A stretch of DNA of 44,833 nucleotides from Bacteriovoracaceae bacterium UBA6144 (GCA_002435705.1 DIVA01000086.1:1-44833), one strand, 5' to 3'; positions 9,476 to 17,588 are shown, counted from the first letter of the stretch. The notes: a model not told the origin generated them from the sequence alone. Program-made: numbers and translations.

Positions 9476-10379
9476 GGCGGGCTTAACCCTGCTTGAGATC
9501 ATGATCTCGATTGTTCTTCTGGCATTTGTTATGCTGGGAGTGGTGGCGATTGTCGATAACTCTCAAAACACAAAAGATCGTATTGTTGTGCAGGATAGAG
9601 ATAATTTACAAATAGAAACGGCTCTCGGACGCATGCATTGGGACTTCTCTCAACTCTGGTCCCCTCTCTATTTTAGCCAGCGTTTTATGGGAAATCTCGA
9701 TCCAAACGTGAACCCTGGAATCGAAGAGATCAGATTCCTCTACGATAGTCATCCCCGTCTTCGAGCTCCTAGTAAAGAAGGTGTTCCCATTCCAATCTTT
9801 CAAAACAGAGAAAAAGGTGACTTAACTTTTCTAACCACATCCAATCGACGCCGGCTAGAGAATCAAAAGCAGTCTAACTTTTCTTGGGTTCGCTATTTTA
9901 TTTCAGACTCAAAAATCCTCGATGAATCTTCAGGCCAAGAGCTCGTGACAAAAGCTCTCATGCGGCAAGTATTTGCCGAAGACCCGTGGGCCAAAGAGGA
10001 GCTCCCACTTGACAGTGCTCGGACCACAGTACTTTTAGAAAACGTCGAAGAACTTGATTTTCAATTTTGGAATCCCTCCAATAAAAAATGGGAAACCAAT
10101 ATGAAGTCAGTGCAAGATGGCGAATCTATCATTCGAGGGATTAAACTCTTTGTGAAATGGAAAGATTCAAAAGGTCTCGAGCGAGAAACGACTCGCTTCT
10201 TCCGTCCAACCTGGCCTCAAGTCATGATTCAAGATCCACTTCCAGGTGCGCAAGCCGGAGCGCAAGCCGGAGCGCAAGCTGGTGCGCAAGCAGGGGCACA
10301 AGCAGGGGCTCAGGGCGGCGTCCAAGCGAGCGCTCAAGGGGGTCAGCCCGGTGGCTTCGATCCAGGGGAAGACCCATGA
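9441..10379 (+). CDS. gspJ: T2SS minor pseudopilin GspJ with C-terminal Ala-Gln-Ala-Gly repeats
   Basis: Tip pseudopilin. The leader MMNPSNSIYRSEAG precedes LTLLEIMISIVLLAFVMLG, keeping Glu5. The globular domain ends in a GspJ-like region (LFVKWKDSKGLERETTRFFRP). From about residue 268 the protein ends in tandem Gly-Ala-Gln-Ala repeats, about six units with degenerate copies after them, which are not part of a normal GspJ. It overlaps gspI by 35 nt and gspK by an ATGA. Two adjacent ATGs (9441, 9444) are possible starts; neither has a clear ribosome site, so coupling to gspI is likely. Confidence 0.88.
   Translation: MMNPSNSIYRSEAGLTLLEIMISIVLLAFVMLGVVAIVDNSQNTKDRIVVQDRDNLQIETALGRMHWDFSQLWSPLYFSQRFMGNLDPNVNPGIEEIRFLYDSHPRLRAPSKEGVPIPIFQNREKGDLTFLTTSNRRRLENQKQSNFSWVRYFISDSKILDESSGQELVTKALMRQVFAEDPWAKEELPLDSARTTVLLENVEELDFQFWNPSNKKWETNMKSVQDGESIIRGIKLFVKWKDSKGLERETTRFFRPTWPQVMIQDPLPGAQAGAQAGAQAGAQAGAQAGAQGGVQASAQGGQPGGFDPGEDP
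10245..10346 (+). repeat. 12-bp coding tandem repeat in gspJ (Ala-Gln-Ala-Gly)
   Basis: A 12-bp unit, roughly GCGCAAGCNGGN, repeats about six times and then decays into GQGG/AQGG variants. Codon third positions differ between copies, so the repeat is older than a simple slippage burst or is kept at protein level. Related repeats occur twice in gspK. Confidence 0.85.
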
Positions 10380-11839
10380 AGAAGATCCATCAAGACGAAT
10401 CCGGGGTCGCCCTCATCATGGTCATGACCGCACTCATTGTGCTGATGGCACTGTGGGGAGAATTTACTTTCGAATCTAAGCTCTCCCGCATCAAGACCAC
10501 CAACATGCTGGACAAAACCCAAGCGCGCTTAGTGGCCGAATCCGGAGTAGAGCTGGCGATGATTCGCCTGAAACTTTTTAAAGAAGCCTACAACACGTGG
10601 GAGAGCAATCAAAACGCCAAGGACACAGTTCCTTTGCAACTCATTAACCAACTTTGGGAAGCACCTTTCATGTATCCCATTCCTCTTCCCCCTAATGCCG
10701 GTGCTCAAGTTAAAGCAGCCATTGATGAATTTCAAAAAGAAGCCATTCTTGAGGGGGAGCTTAAAATCTCCATTCAAAATATTTCAAATAAACTTAACCT
10801 CAATATGATGCGAGTTTCTTCTCTCAGTGCTGTCCCTGCTCAAGGTGGATCCCTTGGCGGAGCAGCTGCCGGAGCGCAAGGAGGAGAGGACGGCGGTGCT
10901 GACGGCGGCGCCGACGCTGGTGCGCAAGCTGGAGCTGGTGGCGGTGGCGCAGACAAAGATCCCAATTTTGCGATGGAGCAACAACTGGCACGCTTCCTCG
11001 CACTCAGACTCAGAGAGAAAGGTGAAGAGGACGAGAGTTTCCGTGAGAAGTATGGCTCGATTGATCCACTGCAATTAGTGGCCAATCTTAAATACTACAT
11101 GAGTGATCGTAATCCGCGCCGACAAAACGTCACTCAGATCGACATGCTGATGGATGCTTCGGAACAACTCTTCAGTGAAGCGAAAGTGACAGCCAAATAT
11201 GGTCCCATGACAAGTTTTAGCGAAATCTATCTGGTACCAGGTTGGGATGATCCACTGGTCGATATTATTAAAAATGAATTTGATGTTTTTCCCTCTGTCA
11301 TGATTGATCTCAATAAGATCACCGCGAATATGCTTCGGATTCTTATTCCAGGTATCAATGAAAATGAAATCAAAGAATTTTTTGAATACCGTGACAATCC
11401 TGAACAGCCCCGCTTCTTTAATACTCTGGCTGATTTTAAAAATTATTTTGTCAGCGTCGCTAATATCATGAACGAGACAAATTTTGACGAGCTCTTCGGT
11501 AAATACGCCGCCCAGGGAATTCAATTTGGCGCAGCCCCTACTCTCTTTCGTATCCTCTCCGAAGGAACTGTGAATCGCTCGCAAGCCACCATTGTGGCCA
11601 CTGTCGCCATTCCCAATCAACAGCGGCAAACCGTCGCGGGTGCTCAAGGGGGTGCCCAGGCGGGCACTCAAGCAGGAGCGCAAGCTGGTGCACAGGCAGG
11701 CTCCCAAGGTGGCAGCAGTGCTGGCTCCTCCGGCGGTGGACAAGCTGGTGCCCAAGGTGGAAGCGCAGGAGGCGCGCAAGGAGGAAACCAATCCACTCAA
11801 CTTCTTGATCCGCGAATCATCGAGCTCGAAATAAACTAG
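10376..11839 (+). CDS. gspK: T2SS minor pseudopilin GspK with two Gly/Ala/Gln-rich inserts
   Basis: Large minor pseudopilin expected to cap the pseudopilus. The leader MKKIHQDESG precedes VALIMVMTALIVLMALWGEF; residue 5 is not Glu, as is usual for GspK. The following VAESGVELAMIRLKL matches the family. The large alpha domain is recognisable (ITANMLRILIPGINENEIKEFFEYRD). A Gly/Ala/Asp-rich insert lies near residues 158-192 and a long AQAG/AQGG tail near 421-475. The frame is open upstream to 10157, but the ATGA overlap with gspJ and the prepilin leader fix the start at 10376. The protein has 487 residues. Confidence 0.93.
   Translation: MKKIHQDESGVALIMVMTALIVLMALWGEFTFESKLSRIKTTNMLDKTQARLVAESGVELAMIRLKLFKEAYNTWESNQNAKDTVPLQLINQLWEAPFMYPIPLPPNAGAQVKAAIDEFQKEAILEGELKISIQNISNKLNLNMMRVSSLSAVPAQGGSLGGAAAGAQGGEDGGADGGADAGAQAGAGGGGADKDPNFAMEQQLARFLALRLREKGEEDESFREKYGSIDPLQLVANLKYYMSDRNPRRQNVTQIDMLMDASEQLFSEAKVTAKYGPMTSFSEIYLVPGWDDPLVDIIKNEFDVFPSVMIDLNKITANMLRILIPGINENEIKEFFEYRDNPEQPRFFNTLADFKNYFVSVANIMNETNFDELFGKYAAQGIQFGAAPTLFRILSEGTVNRSQATIVATVAIPNQQRQTVAGAQGGAQAGTQAGAQAGAQAGSQGGSSAGSSGGGQAGAQGGSAGGAQGGNQSTQLLDPRIIELEIN
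11638..11793 (+). repeat. Second Ala-Gln-Ala-Gly coding repeat tract, 3' end of gspK
   Basis: The tract codes for a run of AGAQGGAQAGTQAGAQAG-type units with AGS and GGS variants. A shorter related tract lies at about 10850-10951. The units resemble those at the end of gspJ, so the two genes may have exchanged repeat sequence or been selected together. Confidence 0.8.
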
Positions 11840-11860
11840 TCGCTTTCCTCAAGAATTAGC

Positions 11861-11889
11861 TTCAACACGTACAGTCGACTTGCTACAAT
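11861..11889 (+). promoter_or_regulatory. Extended -10 promoter of gspL; probable leaderless transcript
   Basis: TTCAAC (11861-11866), a 17-nt spacer, and TACAAT (11884-11889) preceded by TGC. The -10 ends 6 nt before the gspL ATG, so transcription should begin at or next to the start codon. There is no Shine-Dalgarno sequence. The site lies in the 56-nt gap between gspK and gspL and would give gspL-M-N their own transcription. Confidence 0.55.
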
Positions 11890-11895
11890 AAATTC

Positions 11896-13482
11896 ATGCA
11901 CGTACTCGCCATTGATGCCGGATCTTACTCAGTCAAATACTTATCAACCTTGATTGATAAGAAAAGAGTTATTCATACTCAAATGCGTGAGTTCACTCTG
12001 CATGAAGCGATGGAAGAAAACCCATCATGGGAAACTTTTGAAATTGCCACGCAACAGCTCGTAGCAAAAATCATTGAAGATGTGGCCCGCCCTGATACGC
12101 GCATTATTATGCATGTTCCCCCAGAAATGGTGACCACACGTTTTCTCACTCTTCCCGTAAAAAACAAAAAGAAAGCCGAACTGATGATTCCTTTTCAACT
12201 TGAAGAGGATATTCCTTTCGCGATTCAAGATTCCCATTACGCTTATTCACTTGAAGTACATAAAACGCAATCATTGGCCTTGGTTGGACTCACCAGAGAA
12301 AATGATTTTGCTAAATTTTATCAACTCACCTCCAGCTGGCTTTATCAGCCGAGTGTGCTGACAACAGAACCTGCTATCCTAGATTCTTTTTATGCACAAA
12401 ATCCGGTGGCCGGTCCCTACTGTGTGCTCGATATCGGTCACAAAACGACGAAAGCCTATCTTTTCTATAACTCTAAACTCATCACCACACATGTCAGCTA
12501 CGTTGGTGGCAAGCACATTGATGAGATGATCGCTCAGACCTACGGAATCAATCCGGTGGAGTCGATGATCTATAAGCATCAGAATGCCTTCGTTCTCACC
12601 GAGTCTCAAAAAAATGATGTGGATGAAAACCAACGCGAATTCGCCAATATCATGGAGCAAGTGTTTAAGCCTCTCATTAATGACTTTCATCGCTGGGAGC
12701 TGGGTTTTCGAGTCAGCTATGGCGTCAAGCTTTCACAAGTCTATTTGTGTGGCGGGACTTCTAATGTAAAAAACATCTCAAACTTTCTCACAGAGCATTT
12801 TAAAGTTAAATGCTCTCACCTTGAATCTTTTGAGAATACGGATACACAAAAGATTGATCTCAATCCCAAGAGTCGTGCACGTTTTACTCTTACAAATATG
12901 ATGGCCCTCTCTGTAAAGGGTAAAAGTCGCCTGCTCAATCTTCTCACAGGCAACTATGCCATGGGCGGGAGAGCAGAGTTCCCTCTTCATACTTTGAGTT
13001 TTCTTGCAGCAAGAGCCACGGCCGTGAGTCTTGTGCTGATTCTCAGTCTCATCGTCCATCGAGTTTTCCTAGAGCTTGATATAAAAGCTGTGAACGCGAA
13101 GGTCGCCTCTGTTTCAAAGAATCCTATCTTGGGACTGACGGCCCGTGAGAAACGTCTCATTACCTCTCAGCCAGAAACTGTAGCCGCTATCCTGCAAAAG
13201 AAAAAGAAAGCCATCTCTCAGCAAATCTCGACTCTCCAGTCGGCTTCTGAGATCAAGGCACTCTCACCTCTTGTCACGATTTCAGCACTGACTAATGGGA
13301 TCAACGTGATCATGACTAATTTCTCAGTCACAGACACAGGCGATGTGATGGCTGCCTTTACCTCTGATCGAGTGGATGATTTAAAGAACCTTGAATCACG
13401 ACTGCAGTCGACCAACTTTAAAGACATACAGGTTAAAATTGATGCCAATAAAAAGTCGCTGAGCTTTACTGGAGTTGAGTAA
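11896..13482 (+). CDS. gspL: T2SS assembly protein GspL, actin-like domain
   Basis: Inner-membrane protein that anchors GspE to the platform. The N-terminus MHVLAIDAGSYSVKYL and the later YCVLDIGHKTTKAYLF and VYLCGGTSNVKNI motifs mark the actin-like (PilM/GspL) fold over residues 1-350. One membrane segment lies near 368-390. The periplasmic part (about 392-528) ends in a ferredoxin-like domain (INVIMTNFSVTDTGDVMAAF). At 528 residues it is larger than enterobacterial GspL. It starts a second transcription unit in the cluster; gspM starts directly after its stop codon. Confidence 0.9.
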   Translation: MHVLAIDAGSYSVKYLSTLIDKKRVIHTQMREFTLHEAMEENPSWETFEIATQQLVAKIIEDVARPDTRIIMHVPPEMVTTRFLTLPVKNKKKAELMIPFQLEEDIPFAIQDSHYAYSLEVHKTQSLALVGLTRENDFAKFYQLTSSWLYQPSVLTTEPAILDSFYAQNPVAGPYCVLDIGHKTTKAYLFYNSKLITTHVSYVGGKHIDEMIAQTYGINPVESMIYKHQNAFVLTESQKNDVDENQREFANIMEQVFKPLINDFHRWELGFRVSYGVKLSQVYLCGGTSNVKNISNFLTEHFKVKCSHLESFENTDTQKIDLNPKSRARFTLTNMMALSVKGKSRLLNLLTGNYAMGGRAEFPLHTLSFLAARATAVSLVLILSLIVHRVFLELDIKAVNAKVASVSKNPILGLTAREKRLITSQPETVAAILQKKKKAISQQISTLQSASEIKALSPLVTISALTNGINVIMTNFSVTDTGDVMAAFTSDRVDDLKNLESRLQSTNFKDIQVKIDANKKSLSFTGVE

Positions 13483-14121
13483 ATGAGCGAATCAACCAAT
13501 CTTTTAAAAAGATTTGATACCTTCCTCTTTCAAAAGCTCGATGAGCTCAAGCAGCAGCCCGGCTATAACAAGAGTATCGAATTCTACGCTAACCTTGAAG
13601 AAGACCAGCAGCGCATTGCAAAGTGGGCGCTGCTTTCAATGACGGCCCTGATTCCCTTAATTTTTGTGATGATTTTTTGGCTTCAGAACAGCTCGCTCCA
13701 TAGTGATCTTGAAAATCGCATTGAACTCGTCGATACCATGCAAGAGATCATCACCCAGAACTCAGAGGCGGGCGGTCTTTCCATGGGACTGGCAGCTTCC
13801 TCACCAATCTCCAGTGAGTCAGAGATGCAGTCGCGACTTTCTACTGCGCTCTCACGCTCTTCCATTGATCTCTCAAAAATCCGCATTTCAAACTTCAATA
13901 TGGAAAATGTTTCAGACGCACTCGTGCGAGCAGAATCAGATGTGAAGTTTGAAGGTCTTTCTACAGAACAGCTCATGTCACTTTTTACGTTCATGATTCA
14001 AACAGAAAAGTTCAAAATCAGCTCAGTGGAAATAACTCGTAGCACACAATCAAACCTTCTCGAAGGCATCTTTCATGGGATCCATTTTGGACAAGTGATC
14101 CCACGAGATGATGACTACTAA
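13483..14121 (+). CDS. gspM: T2SS inner-membrane protein GspM
   Basis: Bitopic platform protein that partners GspL. It has a cytoplasmic segment of about 48 residues, one membrane helix (WALLSMTALIPLIFVMIFWL, about 49-68), a coiled stretch, and a periplasmic ferredoxin-like domain. The sequence is poorly conserved. The call rests on topology, the 212-residue size and its place between gspL and gspN. The start directly follows the gspL stop. Confidence 0.82.
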   Translation: MSESTNLLKRFDTFLFQKLDELKQQPGYNKSIEFYANLEEDQQRIAKWALLSMTALIPLIFVMIFWLQNSSLHSDLENRIELVDTMQEIITQNSEAGGLSMGLAASSPISSESEMQSRLSTALSRSSIDLSKIRISNFNMENVSDALVRAESDVKFEGLSTEQLMSLFTFMIQTEKFKISSVEITRSTQSNLLEGIFHGIHFGQVIPRDDDY

Positions 14122-15041
14122 TGCAACACCAGAGCAGTCTTCAGAAACTTGAAAGCGTTGACTACAATTTAGGCATTAATAAACTCCTCGTGATTGGGGC
14201 TCTCATCTTCTGTTTCCTGGTAGCTTTCTTTATTCATTTCCCGATACAAAGACAGGTTGAAGGACTTGTTAAAACACAACTGGCCCAACTGCCAGGCTGT
14301 CAGATGAGTTTTGAGCGTTTAAGGATTGAACTGTTTTTGCCAAAGATTGTACTGACTGAAATGCGTCTTCCGGCCCACTGCTTTGGTGGCGGGCAAGGCA
14401 TGAAGCTTCCTTATGTGAATCTCTATTTTCGTGGGCCAAGCTTTTCACCTCTCGGTGTCGCTTTCAAAATCTCCACGGAACTTCACTCTCAGCCTCTCAA
14501 TCTTTACTACGCTGCAGGCATTTCTAGACAAGTCATTCGGGTAGAAGAAAATAAATTGAACCTCTCACTATTTTCCAGAATTTCTCCCCAGATCCCAAAA
14601 CTCAGTGGTGCGGCCAATGTTGAGGCACTGATGAGTTTAGCTGGACCACGCATGGATGAATTAAAGGTGAGTATTGAATCGAGTAATCTCAATGTTCCAG
14701 GTCAGATGATGGGAGACCTCAAGCTTCCAAAAATTGATATTGGTAACTTCTCTCTGAAACTCGAAAGCGAGGATGGCAAAAAAGTACAACTCAAAGAATT
14801 AATTATTGGTGGCGTCAACTCAAGCATTCGCGGAAAATTCACTGGCAATATATCTCTCGCTCCCAACGCTATTGCCTTCTCACCGATAAGCCTCAAAGGG
14901 GAAGCAAGTTTCTCTGCTGAGTTTCTGGAAGCCTTCCCTATTCTTAACCTCATGCTACCTCAGTTCACTCAGGTGAATAATTTTTATCAAATAAATATGA
15001 CTGGAACTCTGGGCAACATGCGCCCCATACAAGGTCAATGA
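14121..15041 (+). CDS. gspN: T2SS protein GspN, delta-type (AsmA-like)
   Basis: GspN is an accessory T2SS protein present in only some systems; its role is unclear. One N-terminal membrane helix lies near residues 20-40 (LLVIGALIFCFLVAFFIHF). The periplasmic beta-rich part has FERLRIELFLPKIVLTEMRLP and LKELIIGGVNSSIRGKFTGNI, features of the long GspN/AsmA-like group seen in Deltaproteobacteria. It overlaps the gspM stop by one base (TAATG) and the ispA start by 4 nt. Family assignment is from pattern and position. Confidence 0.78.
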   Translation: MQHQSSLQKLESVDYNLGINKLLVIGALIFCFLVAFFIHFPIQRQVEGLVKTQLAQLPGCQMSFERLRIELFLPKIVLTEMRLPAHCFGGGQGMKLPYVNLYFRGPSFSPLGVAFKISTELHSQPLNLYYAAGISRQVIRVEENKLNLSLFSRISPQIPKLSGAANVEALMSLAGPRMDELKVSIESSNLNVPGQMMGDLKLPKIDIGNFSLKLESEDGKKVQLKELIIGGVNSSIRGKFTGNISLAPNAIAFSPISLKGEASFSAEFLEAFPILNLMLPQFTQVNNFYQINMTGTLGNMRPIQGQ

Positions 15042-15907
15042 TGCTAGATTTTGATCACCATTTAAAATCTCGCATTCCAGCTTTTTCGACCCACCCTGAA
15101 TTAAGAGAAATATTCGACTACGCACTCAGGCCTCCTGGAAAACTCTTCAGGCCTCGCTTGCTAGAAGCTCTCTGCCAAGATCTCAAGATCTCGCATGAAA
15201 GAGACATACTTACTCTCGGATGTGCGATTGAAATTCACCACGCTTATTCACTTGTGCACGATGACCTTCCTGCCATGGATAACGATCTCATTCGTCGTGG
15301 AAAACCTTCAACCCACGCCAAGTACGGTGAATGGAAGGCGCTGCTCATCGGCGACGCTCTTCTGGCGCAATCTTATCGAGAACTCGATCGACTTCAAACG
15401 CCACAGAAAGATTTTATTCGCCAGTTTTTCCTCTGGGCCACAGCTGGAGGAGGACTCATCTTGGGACAATGGATCGACCTCTCAGGTCTTGCTGATAAAA
15501 CCGCAGCACGTCTGCGCATGCATGAACTTAAGACTTCCAGGCTCATGCAAATTGCCATCATCGGTGGCATGGCACTTAAAAGTTCCATGAGCTTTGGTGA
15601 TTTAAAGTCCGGATTACGCTTAGGGGCTGCGATCGGTATTGCTTTTCAACTCTTAGATGACTTAGATGATCTTAATGCGCCCAGCGAACATGAGCTCAAG
15701 GTGAACCCCTTTATTTTAAACGCAAGAGAAGCAACGAGCGCTCTTGAAAAAAATTTAGTATTGATCGAAAGCTCCTCTTACCCTCAGCTTAAAAAATTTC
15801 TCACAGCATTTTTGGATAAATCTTTTGCCAATCTCAAAACGAGTCGAGGATGGACTCAGCATTTTACTCAGGATGATTTAAAAAAAATTGAATCTCTCTA
15901 CCAGTGA
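15038..15907 (+). CDS. ispA: Farnesyl/geranyl diphosphate synthase (polyprenyl synthetase)
   Basis: Condenses isopentenyl diphosphate with allylic diphosphates to make C15 precursors for quinones and undecaprenyl phosphate. The first Asp-rich motif is HDDLPAMDND, the bacterial FPP-synthase form with a two-residue insertion. The second is LLDDLDDLN in place of the usual DDxxD. RPRLLEALC and the GEWKALLIGDALL segment match the family. The 289-residue length is normal. The start overlaps the gspN stop (ATGATG), so it is read with the secretion genes. The gene is convergent with merR and overlaps it by 10 nt. Confidence 0.93.
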   Translation: MMLDFDHHLKSRIPAFSTHPELREIFDYALRPPGKLFRPRLLEALCQDLKISHERDILTLGCAIEIHHAYSLVHDDLPAMDNDLIRRGKPSTHAKYGEWKALLIGDALLAQSYRELDRLQTPQKDFIRQFFLWATAGGGLILGQWIDLSGLADKTAARLRMHELKTSRLMQIAIIGGMALKSSMSFGDLKSGLRLGAAIGIAFQLLDDLDDLNAPSEHELKVNPFILNAREATSALEKNLVLIESSSYPQLKKFLTAFLDKSFANLKTSRGWTQHFTQDDLKKIESLYQ

Positions 15908-16278
15908 TAACGTGCCTTCACACTCTTTATCAGACTCAAAGCTTCCACTAGTGACTCTTTCACATTCTCTTGTACATAAGTAGTTGTGTTCGAAACATTG
16001 GCGACCACATTTTTCTCATGCATCTTCCACTCAGGATCACGGATCGCAGCTTTCGCTTCTTGCAGAGAGAGTTTGTGATCAAAAAGCAGAGATTTAATTT
16101 TTAGCAGGGTTTCAACATCAGCTCTCGAATATGTTTTTTGTCCATCTTCGGCCAACACGGGATTGAGTTCAGTGAACTCTGTTTCCCAAAAACGAATAAC
16201 ATAAGGTTTGATTCCGGTGAGCGAAGTCAGCTCACCGAATTTAAATGAAGACTTGTGCGGAATGGTCATGGAGGACAT
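15898..16278 (-). CDS. MerR-family transcriptional regulator
   Basis: Short DNA-binding protein (126 residues). The N-terminal winged helix reads FGELTSLTGIKPYVIRFWETEFTELNP, then QKTYSRADVETLLKIKSLL, the usual MerR core. A predicted coiled coil follows; no Cys-rich or ligand-binding domain is seen. In many Deltaproteobacteria such a gene lies directly behind ihfA, as here (6 nt after it), so it is probably co-transcribed. A second Met three codons downstream is an alternative start. The target is unknown. Confidence 0.88.
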   Translation of the reverse strand: MSSMTIPHKSSFKFGELTSLTGIKPYVIRFWETEFTELNPVLAEDGQKTYSRADVETLLKIKSLLFDHKLSLQEAKAAIRDPEWKMHEKNVVANVSNTTTYVQENVKESLVEALSLIKSVKARYHW

Positions 16279-16284
16279 TAAACT

Positions 16285-16707
16285 CTACTCGTCATCAAAA
16301 TCATCATCATCATCTGAATCAGGTTCATCAATTCCAGCAAGGAATGAGCTAAGCGCTTTGGGCTTACCTTCTTTGGCAGGAAGTGAAGTATTTTCATTAC
16401 CTTGATCATCGATGCGGTGAGAGTATCTTTCCGTGATGTCTTCTTTGAGGATCTGCGATGGTTTGAAGGTTAACACACGACGAGCGGAAATCGTCATCGC
16501 CTCACCCGTCTGAGGATTTCTCCCGACGCGTGTCGCTTTGTCACGAATAGAAAAATTTCCGAAACCAGAAATCTTAACTTTTTCGCCTTTTGCGAGAGTG
16601 TCTTTAATGACCTTGAACACCAGATCTACTAATTCAGCAGCTTCTTTCTTCGAGAAACCCGCCTCTTTGTAGATGCGTTCAACAATGTCTGCCTTAGTCA
16701 TGCTCAT
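16285..16707 (-). CDS. ihfA: Integration host factor alpha with acidic C-terminal tail
   Basis: DNA-bending nucleoid protein. Residues 1-95 hold the whole HU/IHF fold, with GFGNFSIRDKATRVGRNPQTGE as family signature and ISARRVLTFKPSQILKE as the alpha-type end. I chose ATG 16707, which has GGAGG 7 nt upstream; the frame stays open to 16824. A normal IHF-alpha has about 99 residues. This one has 140, with an extra tail ending in a run of about a dozen acidic residues. It stands behind the rplT terminator, so it probably has its own promoter in 16708-16790. Confidence 0.93.
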   Translation of the reverse strand: MSMTKADIVERIYKEAGFSKKEAAELVDLVFKVIKDTLAKGEKVKISGFGNFSIRDKATRVGRNPQTGEAMTISARRVLTFKPSQILKEDITERYSHRIDDQGNENTSLPAKEGKPKALSSFLAGIDEPDSDDDDDFDDE

Positions 16708-16792
16708 TGAAAATCCTCCATGAAATTTCAAAAGCTTAAGTTTTAAAAAAGCCTTATATTCATAGGTTAGCAGACTACTTTCTGGCGTGCCA

Positions 16793-16838
16793 CAAAAAAA
16801 AAAGCCCCAACCCACCGTTTTCACGAGGATTGGGGCTA
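16793..16838 (-). terminator. Rho-independent terminator after rplT
   Basis: On the minus strand an 8-bp stem (16837-16830 pairing with 16810-16803, AGCCCCAA/TTGGGGCT) encloses a 19-nt loop. A run of about ten T follows (16803-16794). It ends the infC-rpmI-rplT transcript before ihfA. Confidence 0.88.
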
Positions 16839-16857
16839 AAACTTCAAAGAATTTCAG

Positions 16858-17202
16858 TTATTTAACAGAACTTACGATCGCTGCGAAACCTTTTGGGTCA
16901 CGAACAGCAAGATCAGAAAGCATCTTACGGTTGATCGAAACGTTCTTCACTTTAAGAGCGTTGATGAAACGTGAGTAGCTAAAGCCCAATGGACGAACAG
17001 CTGCATTGATACGCACAACCCAAAGGCGACGCATGTCACGCTTTAAGAGACGACGACCCTTGTATGCGTAGTGAAGCGCGCGACGAACTGTCTCAGACGC
17101 GTGCTTGAACTTCGTACGACGGTCGAAGTGGTAGCCTTTAGCTAGTTTAAGTACTTTGTTTCTTCTTTGACGGGCCTTAAAGCCTCTTTTGACGCGAGCC
17201 AT
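16858..17202 (-). CDS. rplT: 50S ribosomal protein L20
   Basis: Binds 23S rRNA early in large-subunit assembly and in many bacteria represses its own operon. The start MARVKRGFKARQRRNKVLKLAKGY and the RRLWVVRINAAVRPLG signature are unmistakable. The 114 residues are standard. It follows rpmI by 83 nt, a gap with two hairpins, and is closed by the terminator at 16793-16838. Confidence 0.98.
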   Translation of the reverse strand: MARVKRGFKARQRRNKVLKLAKGYHFDRRTKFKHASETVRRALHYAYKGRRLLKRDMRRLWVVRINAAVRPLGFSYSRFINALKVKNVSINRKMLSDLAVRDPKGFAAIVSSVK

Positions 17203-17223
17203 GACTTACTCCTTCTTCACTCT

Positions 17224-17250
17224 AAGGGGGTCTTTCGACGCTTGACCCTT
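17224..17250 (-). promoter_or_regulatory. Hairpin just upstream of rplT, possible L20 control site
   Basis: Inverted arms AAGGG..GTC (17224-17232) and GACCCTT (17244-17250) lie 22 nt before the rplT start. L20 is known to bind structures in its own mRNA, so this is a candidate operator. Only the arms are seen directly. Confidence 0.3.
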
Positions 17251-17271
17251 ATTCGCTACTCTTACAAGGTT

Positions 17272-17296
17272 AAAAACACCTCAGGTTATCTGAGGT
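17272..17296 (-). terminator. Attenuator-like hairpin at the rpmI stop codon
   Basis: On the minus strand the 7-bp stem ACCTCAG/CTGAGGT (17296-17290 with 17284-17278) has the rpmI stop codon in its 5-nt loop, and five T follow (17276-17272). Placed inside the operon, it could reduce rplT transcription when rpmI is not being translated. It is weaker than the operon's final terminator. Confidence 0.35.
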
Positions 17297-17489
17297 ATGG
17301 GATACAACTGATAGCATTATGATAATCGGCCGGATTTACATATCCTGGCTCATTCTTATCTTTCTTCGCTGACTTAGACTTATTACTCAAAAGGTGGCGA
17401 AGGTGTGATTTCTTATACTTAATCTTACCTGTAGCCGTTACTTTGAAACGCTTAGCAGCTGCGCGTTTTGTCTTCATTTTTTTAGCCAT
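17286..17489 (-). CDS. rpmI: 50S ribosomal protein L35
   Basis: Small, very basic ribosomal protein. MAKKMKTKRAAAKRFKVTATGKIK and KSHLRHLL are diagnostic. I chose ATG 17489 (67 residues), 9 nt after GAGGAG; the ATG three codons upstream touches that ribosome site. The C-terminus (GYVNPADYHNAISCIPYL) is somewhat longer than in short L35s but similar in kind. It lies between infC and rplT in the conserved order. Confidence 0.96.
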   Translation of the reverse strand: MAKKMKTKRAAAKRFKVTATGKIKYKKSHLRHLLSNKSKSAKKDKNEPGYVNPADYHNAISCIPYLR

Positions 17490-17522
17490 AAAAACCATCT
17501 CCTCAAACGGGATAAAATATAT

Positions 17523-17538
17523 GCACTTTAGAAAGTGC
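17523..17538 (-). promoter_or_regulatory. Perfect hairpin in the infC-rpmI gap
   Basis: GCACTTT and AAAGTGC are separated by two bases, so it would fold as a 6-bp stem with a 4-nt loop. It stands about 33 nt before the rpmI start. There is no strong T run after it, so an intrinsic terminator is unlikely. Confidence 0.3.
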
Positions 17539-17588
17539 GATAAACTAACATGTGAATCTTCGGGAGTAAAAGAGTTTTTTAGGCTTTT

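Noticed and set aside
10245..10346. CRISPR-like or satellite array
   Set aside because: The units are 12 bp, in frame, without spacers, and code for Ala-Gln-Ala-Gly.
10157..10375. Upstream extension of gspK
   Set aside because: The added 73 residues are an Arg/Ser-rich out-of-frame reading of the gspJ repeats and would bury the prepilin leader.
11075..11800. 241-codon open frame on the minus strand of gspK
   Set aside because: It is a shadow of the Gly/Ala-rich coding repeats. No start signal or family match, and gspK is certain.
15898..15907. Terminator between ispA and merR
   Set aside because: The two convergent genes overlap by 10 nt and no hairpin with a T run is visible.
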